Part shown: piece after piece, positions 25,604 to 35,492 of the stretch
Position numbering within the stretch: the first letter of the stretch is position 1
How the letters are laid out: each line of letters opens with the position of its first letter
Origin: Pseudoalteromonas sp. FUC4
GTDB taxonomy: Bacteria > Pseudomonadota > Gammaproteobacteria > Enterobacterales > Alteromonadaceae
Length of the DNA: 61,176 nt
Assembly: GCF_008370255.1 (NCBI RefSeq)
Contig: NZ_SEUI01000004.1
Span: forward strand, 561 to 61,736
Reading direction: 5' to 3'
The notes under the pieces: generated by a model
Database searches by the model: none
Seen by the model: the letters and a program-made list of their open reading frames with translations, nothing else
What the model was told of the DNA's origin: nothing
Made by a program: the position numbers and the translations under genes

Positions 25604-26620
25604 ATGATAAGAATAGATCTTACCCTAGCCGAGCAACCATTTTCGCTTATGGTGTCTGGGCAAAAAATTGTGCAAGTGTTTCATGGACAACAAGCCATTA
25701 CCTTTGATAACCCTCGTGAAAACTACTATCAGTTTACTTATGACAACAAAAAAATAGGTATCGATACAGAGACAGCGGAGGAGCAAAGCATTTCGCTTTT
25801 TGTAGATGATCAATTTGCAACACAACTTGCGCTACCAGCACCTAAAAATGGGTCACCTAAAAAAGGCTTTTTAGGTCTGGCTGCATTAGGTTTTAAGCTT
25901 TTTAAAAGTGCTAAGGTAATTAAAGTAGTGCTTGCGGGGGCTTCTGTTGCAGGCTATGCGTGGTTATTTAGTATTGAATTTGCACTAATGCTCATTGGTT
26001 GCTTAGTCGTACACGAGTACGGCCATGTGCGAGCAATGAAATACTTTGGCATAAAAACCAAAGGTATTTACTTAATTCCGTTTGTTGGAGGGCTTGCTGT
26101 AAGTGACGATAAAATAACGACTCGTTGGCAAGATGTCGTTATATCACTAATGGGGCCTGCGTTTGGTTTAATTACCTCGGTGTTGGGTGTCGTTTTATAT
26201 TACGCCACCGAAATGGAAATATTTGCAGGTGTGGCGGTTCTTAGTGCGTTATTAAATTTATTTAACTTGTTACCAATTTTGCCACTTGATGGCGGGCATG
26301 TATTAAAAAGTATCAGTTTTTCAATGCGTTCATGGATTGGTTTAAGTGTATGTTTACTCGGTGTACTGTTTGGCTTATGGCTGAGCTACACATTTGGCTT
26401 AATGTTGCTGGTGTTCTTTTTGTTTGTAGGTGCGCTGGAAATTGTATTTGAATGGCGAGGCCGTCACTACTCACATTTAATGCCGCTAGATAAATATGGT
26501 CAAGGCTTTTCAGCGGTTATGTACGCCATTGTCGTCGCTGGGCATGTAGCCGTAATGATGCATTTTGCCGATTCAGAAAATCCAATATTGAGCCTGCCGA
26601 TGACTATTTTATCGAGCTAG
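25604..26620 (+). CDS. Site-2 protease-like M50 metalloprotease
   Basis: A soluble N-terminal region of about 110 residues precedes a membrane domain with the zinc site VVHEYGHVRAMK (HExxH) and the second motif NLLPILPLDGGHV, which supplies the third ligand Asp. Several hydrophobic segments follow. This is the intramembrane protease layout of the M50 family (338 aa). The substrate is unknown. It is a single gene ending in a strong terminator. Confidence 0.87.
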   Translation: MIRIDLTLAEQPFSLMVSGQKIVQVFHGQQAITFDNPRENYYQFTYDNKKIGIDTETAEEQSISLFVDDQFATQLALPAPKNGSPKKGFLGLAALGFKLFKSAKVIKVVLAGASVAGYAWLFSIEFALMLIGCLVVHEYGHVRAMKYFGIKTKGIYLIPFVGGLAVSDDKITTRWQDVVISLMGPAFGLITSVLGVVLYYATEMEIFAGVAVLSALLNLFNLLPILPLDGGHVLKSISFSMRSWIGLSVCLLGVLFGLWLSYTFGLMLLVFFLFVGALEIVFEWRGRHYSHLMPLDKYGQGFSAVMYAIVVAGHVAVMMHFADSENPILSLPMTILSS

Positions 26621-26627
26621 CAATAAT

Positions 26628-26670
26628 AACAGCATGGTAGCTCAAAGCTCGCTCACCATGCTGTTTTTTG
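26628..26670 (+). terminator. Terminator after the site-2 protease gene
   Basis: AACAGCATGGT and ACCATGCTGTT are perfect 11-base complements around a 16-base loop, followed by a T run. The remaining bases to 26911 show no gene. Confidence 0.88.
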
Positions 26671-26911
26671 TACGTTGCTTTTAAGGTTTTTATGCATTTG
26701 TTGTTTAGAAAGGAAGCTGTCGCTCAGTAAAGTGGGCGTTTAACAGGGGCAATTACGCTTGCCCAACCATTCTGAATAAAATTAACTGTGTTTATTTTAG
26801 CTTGTGTGGCGATAGCAAAATGTTAGTTTTGGTTTGTTTCTTAGTGGGGTAATTGATAAGGTATTATCCCTCAGTATGAAAAATAACAATAAGCAGTGAG
26901 CTGATAAAATT

Positions 26912-27202
26912 ATGGATGATTCGATAAAACAACAAGTAAATCAAAGCACAGGGGAATATTTATTGTTCACGCTTTATTGGTTGGCCTTTTTTTTACTGGT
27001 GCTCCCAATATCCTCAAACGAGATCCTTTCTTTATTGGATGGTGGATCACTAGTATTCAAATCCAATCCTATTTACCTTTTTATATCTACCTTCCTCATT
27101 GCTGTACTTACCCTGCCATTTTTAAAGTCTACTCTTGATGCGCAAAATAAAAGCGACGTTATTGGGCGCTTAGCAATAAAAAAATGGCTCTTTTTCCTTT
27201 AA
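26912..27202 (+). CDS. CPBP-family intramembrane protease, N-terminal part (frame 1)
   Basis: This 96-aa open frame has three hydrophobic segments and ends IKKWLFFL. It overlaps the next frame by 19 bases. CPBP (CAAX protease and bacteriocin processing) proteins are usually 200-280 aa with N-terminal membrane helices before the catalytic part, so this looks like the front of one gene. At the junction ATA AAA AAA TGG contains the heptamer A AAA AAA, and a -1 slip would read IKK-MALFPLIIT and continue in the next frame. Whether this is programmed, a mutation or a sequencing error cannot be told here. Confidence 0.6.
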   Translation: MDDSIKQQVNQSTGEYLLFTLYWLAFFLLVLPISSNEILSLLDGGSLVFKSNPIYLFISTFLIAVLTLPFLKSTLDAQNKSDVIGRLAIKKWLFFL

Positions 27203-27624
27203 TCATTACAGTACTATTAACAGCGGCTTACGTTTTACTGGAACAAGGTTTTTTTGGTTTTATGGAAGTCGCCGTGCCAGACTTTACGTTAGAAATTAAA
27301 GCACAAACAAACTCGCTTTTAGATAAAATTTTGCTGCTTTTAGCAGTAGTATTTATTGGGCCTATATATGAGGAAGTAGTTTTTCGAGGAGTGGCATTCT
27401 ATAGGCTGAAAAAAACCGCCTTGGGAGCTATTGGCGCAATTATTATCCCAAGTATTGTGTTTACATTGATACATGGGCAGTATGATCAAGTTGAAATTTT
27501 TATTTCTGTGTTTGTATTTTCTTGCTTGATGGGACTACTTCGTCATCTATCGGGTAACTTGTGGTATTGCATTATCGCTCACATGATCTGTAATTTATTA
27601 GTACTAGGTGACATTATTTTTTGA
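27184..27624 (+). CDS. CPBP-family intramembrane protease, catalytic part (frame -1)
   Basis: This 146-aa frame holds the CPBP motifs: EEVVFRGVAFYRL (EExxxR) and FTLIHGQYD with the conserved His, plus a later HMICNLL. The glutamic protease core is therefore complete, but the N-terminal helices are in the previous frame. The ATG at 27184 overlaps the slippery A7 run, so the product may be made by frameshifting or by reinitiation on this ATG. Possible roles include peptide processing or self-immunity. Confidence 0.7.
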   Translation: MALFPLIITVLLTAAYVLLEQGFFGFMEVAVPDFTLEIKAQTNSLLDKILLLLAVVFIGPIYEEVVFRGVAFYRLKKTALGAIGAIIIPSIVFTLIHGQYDQVEIFISVFVFSCLMGLLRHLSGNLWYCIIAHMICNLLVLGDIIF

Positions 27625-27724
27625 TATTAAATGACTTACCAGTTAACTTTATTTTCTTGCTTAGTTCTTTTGGTTTGCAGCTAGCAAGCGCGATATAAAA
27701 TCGCGCGTATTTATTACCAAAATA

Positions 27725-29038
27725 CTACGGATAAAAATTTAGCATTAATGCAATGAACGCCCCTGTTACAAATAACTGCACAACACAAAATCCCATAATA
27801 TCTTTTGCTTTTAAGCCCGCTATAGCCAATACGGGTAATGCCCAAAAAGGCTGAATTAAATTGGTCCACGCATCGCCCCACGCAACAGCCATAGCAACAC
27901 GTGATATATCGGCACCTAGCTCTTGTGCTGCAGGTATAACAATAGGTGCTTGTACTGCCCATTGCCCGCCGCCTGAGGGCACAAACATATTAACGAGTCC
28001 TGCACTTATAAAGCTAAAGAATGGCAAGCTATCAGCATCTGCAACGGCAATAAAGCCACGTGATATCTGTTGTGCTAACCCTGTATCGACCATCACCGCC
28101 ATAATGCCAGCATAAAACGGAAACTGAATAACAATACCCGCACCACTTGGAATTGCTTGTTGCAGGCTATTAAGTAAATTATGGGGTGTTTGATGCAGTG
28201 TAATAGCTAAAAACAAAAACACGGCAATAACGCTATTAAGGTTTAAGTTTCCGCCAGCAATAAAAAAGTAATAACCTAAATATGCCAAACCTAATGAGCC
28301 AATTGCCATACCGAGTAGTTTACTTTGTTCCAAATGTTGGGCGGGTCTGGTTATTGTTGTGGGCTTAGGTGTTGTCTCTTGTAAAAGAGTTGAGTCGATA
28401 TATATGCTTTCTTGCTTGCTTGGCAGCATATAGCGATTAACGAGCGGCATAATAATGAATAAGCCTACTAATATGGCTATGTTAAAACCCGCAAATAAAG
28501 TGTGCTCTGTACTAATAATACCAATGCTGGCCTCTGAAAAGTGACCTTCGGTTGCGATAGTTAAAGGAATCGAACCTGCTAACCCGCCATGCCATACAAC
28601 AAAACCCGAGTAAGCGCTGGCTACTAATAATCGATAATCAACATGCGTATTTTTAGCAATTGCTTTGGCAAAAAGGGCACCAATAACTAAGCCAAATCCC
28701 CAATTTAACCAACTCGCTAAAAGCGAAATAAGCGTTACTAATATAATTGCTTTAGGTGCGGTGCTTGCAAATGTTGCTAGTTTTTCTAATAACTTACTTA
28801 TAGGTGGCGTACTTGCCAACATGTAGCCTGTAACTAACACCAGTAGCATTTGCATGGCAAAGCTTAATAAGTTCCAAAACCCACCACCCCATGCTTGGAG
28901 TACTTCAATACTGGTTGCGGTGGTAAATAAGCTTGCACTGATAAGAGTAATTATTGTAAGTAAAATCACAAATATAAAGGGATCGGGAAGGTAGCGCTCT
29001 ACAAGTTTAGTAAAAGGCGCGGCTATTTTATTAAGCAT
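27725..29038 (-). CDS. AtoE-type short-chain fatty acid transporter
   Basis: This 437-aa inner membrane protein has about 11 hydrophobic segments. It starts NKIAAPFTKLVERYLPDPF and has WLNWGFGLVIGALFAK, SGFVVWHGGLAGSIPL and FVPSGGGQWAVQAPIV, which are the AtoE (TIGR00366) family signatures. E. coli AtoE imports short-chain fatty acids such as acetoacetate or butyrate. No ato enzyme genes are adjacent, so the substrate is only inferred. Confidence 0.85.
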   Translation of the reverse strand: MLNKIAAPFTKLVERYLPDPFIFVILLTIITLISASLFTTATSIEVLQAWGGGFWNLLSFAMQMLLVLVTGYMLASTPPISKLLEKLATFASTAPKAIILVTLISLLASWLNWGFGLVIGALFAKAIAKNTHVDYRLLVASAYSGFVVWHGGLAGSIPLTIATEGHFSEASIGIISTEHTLFAGFNIAILVGLFIIMPLVNRYMLPSKQESIYIDSTLLQETTPKPTTITRPAQHLEQSKLLGMAIGSLGLAYLGYYFFIAGGNLNLNSVIAVFLFLAITLHQTPHNLLNSLQQAIPSGAGIVIQFPFYAGIMAVMVDTGLAQQISRGFIAVADADSLPFFSFISAGLVNMFVPSGGGQWAVQAPIVIPAAQELGADISRVAMAVAWGDAWTNLIQPFWALPVLAIAGLKAKDIMGFCVVQLFVTGAFIALMLNFYP

Positions 29039-29207
29039 AAATACAACTGTTTTGGTTATTATTTTAACGTTAATTAATCATGAAAAATCACTATTGGCAA
29101 ACAGCATTTAGTCTTATATTAACGGTTAAAAGCTTAAACATTGCTTAAAAGCAGCGCTTACAGTAACGTACTGTTTATAGATAACTTAATAACAAAGACT
29201 TTGTATT

Positions 29208-30275
29208 ATGCCGGTAATATTTAAAAGGCTAGCTTTACTTCTTCGTGCTCATATAGATCAGTTGAGTTGGCAAGCAGTGGCATTAGCTATTTTGACTCAT
29301 ATGCTATTAACATGGGGATTATTGTTTATAGCAAACGAGGAAGCGTTAACCTCGCTTACTACCTTTTTTTACTATTACACAGTAACAACATCAACAGTGG
29401 GGTATGGTGATTTTAGTCCAACTACTGATCTTGGTCGTTGGGTGGTGGCATTAATACAAATTCCATTTGGTTTAGCTTTATTTGGTGTTTTGCTAGGAAA
29501 AGCAGGACAAACTGTTACTTATTTAATTAGGCGCGCTATGACTGGTGATAAAAACTTTGCCCACAGTAACAACCATATTATTATTTTTGGTTGGCATGAT
29601 ACTCGTACAAAAAAGATGATTGATTACATTTTGGCAGATACGAAACGAACCGAACGTCGTATTTTACTCGCGGTAACAGAGCAAATGGATCATCCTTTTT
29701 TAGCTAACGAAAGCGTTGATTTTGCACGTTTAACTAGTTTTACAAACTTAGGGGAGTTAGAGCGTGTTGCTATTCGCCGTGCTGACAAAGTGATTATAGA
29801 TGGTCAAGATGATGACCAAACATTTACCACAGCACTGCGTATTAGTCGCTTAGTAAAAGACGATTGCCATATAAGCGCTCACTTTTTAGATGAAACCAAA
29901 GTTGAGATGATGCTAGAGCATTGCCAAAATGTAGAGTGTAGTAGTGCAAAATCAGCTGAGATACTCGTACGCTCAATGCAAGATCCAGGTTCGAGCCGGG
30001 TGCAAGAGGAGCTGCTATCTACTTTGCACGGCGATACACAATTTAGCTTGAAAGTACCAAATGGCTGCAAAGATATGGAGTTTGGTACTTTGTTTCATCA
30101 TTTTAAGCTTGAACATGATGCAATACTGTTGGGTGTAGCTCATAATTTAAGTGCGCAAAATATGGATTTAAATCCACCATTAGATTACAAAGTAAGTGAA
30201 GGCGATATTTTGCACTATATATCGGTAGATCGAGTATTAAGTAGTGAAGTTGACTGGTCGAGTCTAGAAAAATAA
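29208..30275 (+). CDS. Potassium channel with RCK (TrkA-N/TrkA-C) domains
   Basis: Two membrane helices (about 20-50 and 75-105) flank a pore with the K+ selectivity filter TSTVGYGDFSP. A cytoplasmic RCK domain follows (IIIFGWHDTRTKK, a variant of the Rossmann glycine motif) and a TrkA-C-like end (SEGDILHYISVD). The expected role is ligand-gated K+ flux across the inner membrane. Length is 355 aa. Its stop codon overlaps the start of the next small gene in TAATG, so the two are coupled. Confidence 0.9.
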   Translation: MPVIFKRLALLLRAHIDQLSWQAVALAILTHMLLTWGLLFIANEEALTSLTTFFYYYTVTTSTVGYGDFSPTTDLGRWVVALIQIPFGLALFGVLLGKAGQTVTYLIRRAMTGDKNFAHSNNHIIIFGWHDTRTKKMIDYILADTKRTERRILLAVTEQMDHPFLANESVDFARLTSFTNLGELERVAIRRADKVIIDGQDDDQTFTTALRISRLVKDDCHISAHFLDETKVEMMLEHCQNVECSSAKSAEILVRSMQDPGSSRVQEELLSTLHGDTQFSLKVPNGCKDMEFGTLFHHFKLEHDAILLGVAHNLSAQNMDLNPPLDYKVSEGDILHYISVDRVLSSEVDWSSLEK

Positions 30276-30472
30276 TGAATGAAGTTGTATTTTTAATTGT
30301 TGTTTTAAGTGCTTATATATTACCTGTTGTTATTGTACTCAACAGTAAGCGTACACAGGGTCATGAAAAAAATGGCTGGCTAATGGGAATAATTATATTT
30401 TCTTGGTTAGGATTAATGATGTACTTTGCCATTGTGCCCAAGTATGGGCACAAAAAGAAAAAAGCCAAATAG
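30275..30472 (+). CDS. Small membrane protein coupled to the K+ channel
   Basis: This 65-aa protein has two hydrophobic segments (VVFLIVVLSAYILPVVIVL and WLMGIIIFSWLGLMMYFAI) and a Lys-rich tail. The shape resembles the superinfection-immunity / PLDc_N-type two-helix proteins, but the family is not certain. It starts on the stop codon of the K+ channel gene, so it may act with the channel, for example as a small subunit. This is inferred from position only. Confidence 0.65.
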   Translation: MNEVVFLIVVLSAYILPVVIVLNSKRTQGHEKNGWLMGIIIFSWLGLMMYFAIVPKYGHKKKKAK

Positions 30473-30507
30473 AGTAGTTGGCCTTTACAGTCGTTTTACT
30501 AGCGTAA

Positions 30508-31542
30508 TTACTCTTCTAGTTGCTTAATTTTATGCTCAATTAAAGGATCGTCAGGTACAAGTTGTTGGGCAACTTCTAATAACTGAATGGCATCATCAGG
30601 ATGCTCATCTTGATGCTTAAGGGCAACATCGATTAATGGCTGAATATCAATTTTTGCCTGATGTTCCTGTACGTGAACTTCTTTTTCATCAATCAAAATA
30701 TTATGAGCTTTGCTTAATAGTGTTTGACGGTGAGCTGAGTTTACATTCGCTTTATTGAGGCTTTTGTAATAATCCTCTTTAAAGCGTAAGGTTTTAGTTT
30801 GCAGACGAAATTGCGCAATATCAATTTGCTGGTGCTGAATAAAATCGACGGCTACTTGCTTATAAAATCCAAACTTATTCAAATATGTGGCATGTGTGCC
30901 ATGTCCCATACCAAATACCCGTAAGTGAGTTAGCTGCTTATAGCGCTTAGCGTGCATGCGGTCTATGCGATTAGTCGGATCGTAAATAATATACCCTTGG
31001 GCATCACCTAAATCTAGATCGTGATAATCCTGTTGCCAGTTAAACTGCTGAGCTATATCGGTACTAGAACGGTCATCCCATGGTACTAACTCTTTATTTT
31101 TAGTACTTACCGGATGAAAGAATAGCACTTGGTTTAGCTTTAATAATTTAGCAAAAGCACCAACAGCAAATCCGCCACGGCTTAAGCCATAACCTAACCG
31201 ACAATTAAACGGCGTAAGTAATGTTGATAATTGCTCGAGAAAGAATATTAAATTTCGATTACGAAACCAATTACTCTTACCCAAATGCTGAAAAGCGATA
31301 ACATTTACGTTTTGTTTTTGAGCTAGATGATAACCCCAAGGTGCAAAATCAGGATTGAGATCTTGTTCTTGCACATTAGTACCAGCAGGAGAAAAAGTAA
31401 AAAGCAGGGGCTTATTAACGTCAACAAATTCATACTTAACAAATACATCGCCGAGTAAATCACTCCCCGACATAGGCAGTTGGGTCTGTTGCTCATCTCG
31501 CGGGAGAGTTAACCATTCATCTAACCAATACAGTAATTTCAT
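30508..31542 (-). CDS. Alpha/beta hydrolase-like protein, unknown function
   Basis: This 344-aa cytoplasmic protein has a possible catalytic triad: nucleophile Ser in YGLSRGGFAVG (G-x-S-x-G), an acid in YIIYDPTNRID and His in GMGHGTH. The order and spacing fit an alpha/beta hydrolase fold. The last 90 residues are helical, with a TPR-like segment (HPDDAIQLLEVAQQLVPDDP). The substrate is unknown. Neighbours on the same strand give no clear link. Confidence 0.6.
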   Translation of the reverse strand: MKLLYWLDEWLTLPRDEQQTQLPMSGSDLLGDVFVKYEFVDVNKPLLFTFSPAGTNVQEQDLNPDFAPWGYHLAQKQNVNVIAFQHLGKSNWFRNRNLIFFLEQLSTLLTPFNCRLGYGLSRGGFAVGAFAKLLKLNQVLFFHPVSTKNKELVPWDDRSSTDIAQQFNWQQDYHDLDLGDAQGYIIYDPTNRIDRMHAKRYKQLTHLRVFGMGHGTHATYLNKFGFYKQVAVDFIQHQQIDIAQFRLQTKTLRFKEDYYKSLNKANVNSAHRQTLLSKAHNILIDEKEVHVQEHQAKIDIQPLIDVALKHQDEHPDDAIQLLEVAQQLVPDDPLIEHKIKQLEE

Positions 31543-31616
31543 TAATCCTCCAGCTATAAGTCGGCGCGGATCATATCAAACTCAGTGAAATTAGGTCAAA
31601 CAGAAGGAAAGAGTTG

Positions 31617-32075
31617 CTACTGCGCCATTTTAATTATTTCATCCCAATCATTTTTAGTGACGGGCATAATTGATAATCGCCCACCTTTTTTAAGTGCGAT
31701 TTCAGTAATATTATTATTCGCTTTAATATCCTTTAGGCTAACCAGTTTGTTTAAGTGGCTTTGATAAGTAACTTCAACAACAACCCAGCGTGGTTTGTCG
31801 CTGGTGGCCTTAGCATCGTAATAATCACTGCTTAAATCAAACTGCGTAGGGTCTGGGTAGGCATTGTGTGTCACTTCAGCAATACCTGCCGCGCCTACGT
31901 GTTTACAGCTTGAATGATAAATCATGACTGAGTCACCGACTTTAACGTCATCACGCATAAAGTTTCGTGCTTGGTAATTACGAACGCCTTCCCAGAGGGT
32001 AGTTTGTTTTGGTGCGTTTTTTAAATCATCAATCGAAAAGGCATCGGGTTCGGTTTTAAAAAGCCAGTAAGCCAT
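31617..32075 (-). CDS. EVE domain protein
   Basis: This 152-aa protein begins AYWLFKTEPDAFSIDDL and has LWEGVRNYQARNFMR and VGDSVMIYHSSC, the hallmark of the EVE (PUA/YTH-like) fold, which binds modified bases in nucleic acids. Single-domain EVE proteins of this size are common in Proteobacteria; the ligand is not known. The RBS GGAG precedes the ATG by 8 bases. Confidence 0.9.
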   Translation of the reverse strand: MAYWLFKTEPDAFSIDDLKNAPKQTTLWEGVRNYQARNFMRDDVKVGDSVMIYHSSCKHVGAAGIAEVTHNAYPDPTQFDLSSDYYDAKATSDKPRWVVVEVTYQSHLNKLVSLKDIKANNNITEIALKKGGRLSIMPVTKNDWDEIIKMAQ

Positions 32076-32152
32076 AGCAGTACTCCTAACAAAGATTTAC
32101 ATAGTTGTAGTCTATAGTATCATTAACTTATCTGGGGATTGAGGAAGAAATA

Positions 32153-33010
32153 ATGAGCCAAGTATTAGATGATTTGTTGTCGTTGTTAACACTTGAAGAA
32201 ATTGAGCAAGGTTTGTACCGTGGGCAAAGCCAAGACTTAGGCTTTGGTGCTGTATTTGGCGGTCAGGTTATGGGGCAGGCACTTTCTGCTGCCAAAGAAA
32301 CTCTACCTGAGGGGCGAATAGTTCATTCATTACATTCTTACTTTTTACGCCCAGGCGATCCAGCTAAACCCATTGTTTATGATGTAGAAACTATTCGCGA
32401 TGGAAAGAGCTTTAGTACTCGCCGAGTAAAAGCGATTCAGTACGGTAAGCCTATTTTTTATATGACAGCGTCGTTTCAGGGGGAAGAAAATGGTTTGTCG
32501 CATCAAGCAACAATGCCTGATGTACCAGCACCTGAAGACCTGCGTTCATCACTTGAGTTTTATCAAGATAACGCTTCACATATCCCTGAAGTCATCCGTA
32601 ATAAGTTTACGCGTGAAATGCCGATTGAAATGCGACCGGTTACTTTTCATAACCCGTTTAAACCAGAAGTTATGGAGCCGGTAAAGCATATTTGGTTTAA
32701 AGCTAATGGTGAAATGCCAGACGATCAGCGTATCCACAATTACTTATTAGCGTATGCGTCTGACTTTGAGTTTTTACCAACTGCATTACAACCTCATGGT
32801 GTATCGTTTATGCAGCCAAATATGCAAGTAGCTACTATTGATCATGCAATGTGGTTTCATCGTCCATTTAGAATGGATGATTGGATTTTGTATTCAATTG
32901 ATAGTCCAAGTGCGAGTAATGGGTGTGGTTTGGTACGCGGGCAGTTTTTTGATCGCCAAGGCAACTTGGTTGCCTCAACAATGCAAGAAGGGGTTATGCG
33001 TCAGCGCTAA
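32153..33010 (+). CDS. tesB: Acyl-CoA thioesterase II
   Basis: TesB hydrolyses medium- and long-chain acyl-CoA to fatty acid and CoA. The double hot-dog layout is visible: [19 protein letters not shown] near residue 37 and the second repeat ending [12 protein letters not shown]. The catalytic residues of the E. coli enzyme fall in conserved segments ([10 protein letters not shown] and [13 protein letters not shown]). At 285 aa it matches the family length. The RBS GAGGAAG precedes the ATG. Confidence 0.92.
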   Translation: MSQVLDDLLSLLTLEEIEQGLYRGQSQDLGFGAVFGGQVMGQALSAAKETLPEGRIVHSLHSYFLRPGDPAKPIVYDVETIRDGKSFSTRRVKAIQYGKPIFYMTASFQGEENGLSHQATMPDVPAPEDLRSSLEFYQDNASHIPEVIRNKFTREMPIEMRPVTFHNPFKPEVMEPVKHIWFKANGEMPDDQRIHNYLLAYASDFEFLPTALQPHGVSFMQPNMQVATIDHAMWFHRPFRMDDWILYSIDSPSASNGCGLVRGQFFDRQGNLVASTMQEGVMRQR

Positions 33011-33031
33011 TCCCCTTTTATAGATATAGTA

Positions 33032-35470
33032 CTAGTTACACTGATCTTGTACTATATCGCTGATTGACTGCCAGACGCGTGCTGGCAGTAATGTTTTAAG
33101 GTGTGCATAGGTTTCGCAAAGTTGTGTACTGCCTACTAAGCCCTCATCACCTTCTGTTATTAATGACTCTCCACGTAAGTTTTCGATAAAACTAACAAGT
33201 ACTTTTTTATCAAAAAATTCAGGTGTTTTAATACCATGCAGTGTACCTAAACGTTGTGCGAGTACTTGGCTTTCACGCTCTAGCTCAGCTTTTTCAATGC
33301 CATCACTTGTTTGAATAAAACCAATCACAATCGCGTATCGTTGCAAAGTAAAGCTAAGTGCTCGTCCAAGCATTTCTAGCTTAGCTAGGCAGTCATTACC
33401 GTTTGTTATATGAATGTTATTGCCATCAAACTCAATTAAATTTTGATCGGCAAAATTAGCTAAAATACGCGTTATGTAGTTTTCATCAAGAGGCTGTAAA
33501 TACCACTCTTTAGCAAACAACGGATAAAACGTTTTTACAAGTTGCTGGCATTGAGCAATAGTTGTGCTGTGTTGTTTAAATAGATGTAGTGCAATTAAGC
33601 TTGGTACTGCAAACAAGTGCAAAATATTGTTTCGGTAGTAATTAAACAGTACTTTTTCTTTATCGCTAATCGTAATAATTTCGCCAAACTCATCACTGAT
33701 AACTTCAAACTTATTAAGCTTTAATGCATGCGTTAGTAATTGTTCAGGTGTTTCGTCTGGTGTAGTTACTTTATTACTGTAGCTTGCATCACGCTGTAAG
33801 CGCAGATAAAAATCAAGCTGTGCTAATAGCTTTGGTTTACTCAATGCTTGTTTATCGTTAACCAGCAATATCATCGCTAGTAAGTTAACCGCATTAAGCG
33901 CCGCTGCATTATTAATTTTAACCATTACTTGGTCGGCAAGTTTAGTTACTTGTGGTGCTAACCATTGTGGCTTTTGCACGTCAGTTGGGTGTATTGAATC
34001 ACGCCAATCAGGTTGGTTATCGTTTAAGTATTGGTTAATAGAGATTGGATCGCCAAAGTTTAAATTACCACGACCGTAGTTTTTAAGGTTTTTGATTGCC
34101 TTAAAAATACCAAATATAGATTCGCCTTTTTTATCTTTACCATCCAGCTCTTTAAGGTAGGTGTTAATTTCCATTACGTGCTCGTAGCCAATATACACAG
34201 GAACAATAGATATTGGTCTGTCTATTCCGCGTAGCATTGCTTGTAATGTCATAGATAGCATACCCGTTTTAGGCGGAAGTAAGCGTCCAGTTCGGCTTCG
34301 ACCGCCCTCCGTGTAAAACTTAACAGAGTAACCTTTAATAAACAGTTGGCTTAAATACTCTTTGAATATGGCAGAATAAAGTTTATTACCTGCAAATGAG
34401 CGACGAATAAAAAACGCACCAGAGCGTCTAAATATGCCACCGGCAGGGAAAAAGTTAAGATTTATGCCAGCAGCTATATGCGGAGGTACTAAACCCAAAT
34501 GATAAATAGAGTAAGTAAGCAGTAAGTAATCCATATGGCTGCGATGACAAGGCATATAAATTATTTCATGTCCTTTATCGGTTAGCTCATGAATTTGCTC
34601 AGCATGTTTAATATCAATACCATTATAAAGCTTATTCCATAACCAAGTTAAAAACCTTTCGGCCACACGTATCATTGCTTCAGAGTAATTAGCGGCAATT
34701 TCATCAAGTAGCTTAAGTGCATTTTGACGAGCTTCTGTTTGGCTAATATTTTTAGCGTTGGCTTCATCTTGAATTGCTTTTTTTATTGTAGGTGATGCTA
34801 ATAATGAATTAAATAATTGCTCGCGAGAGGGCATTTTAGGGCCCGTAGCTGCAAGTTTTTGACGCTTAAAGTGTACACGTGCAACACGTAACAACTTATG
34901 TGGTAATTCACTTACGTCAGCTTTTTCATTCACTAACAGCGATAAGTCGAGAGGCTGACTAAAGCGAATAAAGTTATCGCGACCTGAAAACAACACCACA
35001 AAAATCTTTCTAAACCAGCTAGGAGTTAGGGAATGTGTGATTAAAGTGCGCAATCCTGGCTTTTCTTTACCTGGGTCGCGTCCCCATAAAATAGTAACCG
35101 GAACAACTTGTACGTTTTGCTGCCCGCTTTGTATGAGGTACTCAATAATTTGCTTACCTTGAGCTAAAGCATTGGTTGGCTTAGCTTCATCACCAAAGAG
35201 TGGCGGCGGGTTTTTAATGCCAATAAAGCGGTCTAAATTTTGGTTTCCTAATACTTGCTCTTCGGTTGGACTAGGTAGGCCATTCTTTTTACAAACATGC
35301 GCCAGCGCGGCTAAATCAAAACGTGAATTTAAACGCACTATATAAAATGTAGGATACTCAGGGTTTAGCTCATACTGTTTAATAGGATTTTCTGGCAGCA
35401 CTTTGCTTTTCACAAATAAGCGGCTAAATCCAGCAGACATAACATTTAAACAATAATTAAAAATACGCAT
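33032..35470 (-). CDS. plsB: Glycerol-3-phosphate 1-O-acyltransferase PlsB
   Basis: PlsB transfers an acyl group from acyl-ACP or acyl-CoA to glycerol 3-phosphate, the first step of phospholipid synthesis, at the inner membrane. The catalytic HRSHMD (HX4D) motif near residue 307 and the glycerol-phosphate-binding EGGRSRTGRLL block near 384 are intact. The 812 residues match E. coli PlsB (807). It is divergent from the S10 operon. Confidence 0.95.
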   Translation of the reverse strand: MRIFNYCLNVMSAGFSRLFVKSKVLPENPIKQYELNPEYPTFYIVRLNSRFDLAALAHVCKKNGLPSPTEEQVLGNQNLDRFIGIKNPPPLFGDEAKPTNALAQGKQIIEYLIQSGQQNVQVVPVTILWGRDPGKEKPGLRTLITHSLTPSWFRKIFVVLFSGRDNFIRFSQPLDLSLLVNEKADVSELPHKLLRVARVHFKRQKLAATGPKMPSREQLFNSLLASPTIKKAIQDEANAKNISQTEARQNALKLLDEIAANYSEAMIRVAERFLTWLWNKLYNGIDIKHAEQIHELTDKGHEIIYMPCHRSHMDYLLLTYSIYHLGLVPPHIAAGINLNFFPAGGIFRRSGAFFIRRSFAGNKLYSAIFKEYLSQLFIKGYSVKFYTEGGRSRTGRLLPPKTGMLSMTLQAMLRGIDRPISIVPVYIGYEHVMEINTYLKELDGKDKKGESIFGIFKAIKNLKNYGRGNLNFGDPISINQYLNDNQPDWRDSIHPTDVQKPQWLAPQVTKLADQVMVKINNAAALNAVNLLAMILLVNDKQALSKPKLLAQLDFYLRLQRDASYSNKVTTPDETPEQLLTHALKLNKFEVISDEFGEIITISDKEKVLFNYYRNNILHLFAVPSLIALHLFKQHSTTIAQCQQLVKTFYPLFAKEWYLQPLDENYITRILANFADQNLIEFDGNNIHITNGNDCLAKLEMLGRALSFTLQRYAIVIGFIQTSDGIEKAELERESQVLAQRLGTLHGIKTPEFFDKKVLVSFIENLRGESLITEGDEGLVGSTQLCETYAHLKTLLPARVWQSISDIVQDQCN

Positions 35471-35492
35471 CGACTCACCATATTGAGAGTAT

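Noticed and set aside
26671..26911. Possible small RNA or leader upstream of the CPBP gene
   Set aside because: No stable hairpin with a T run and no clear promoter pair were found; it looks like ordinary intergenic DNA.
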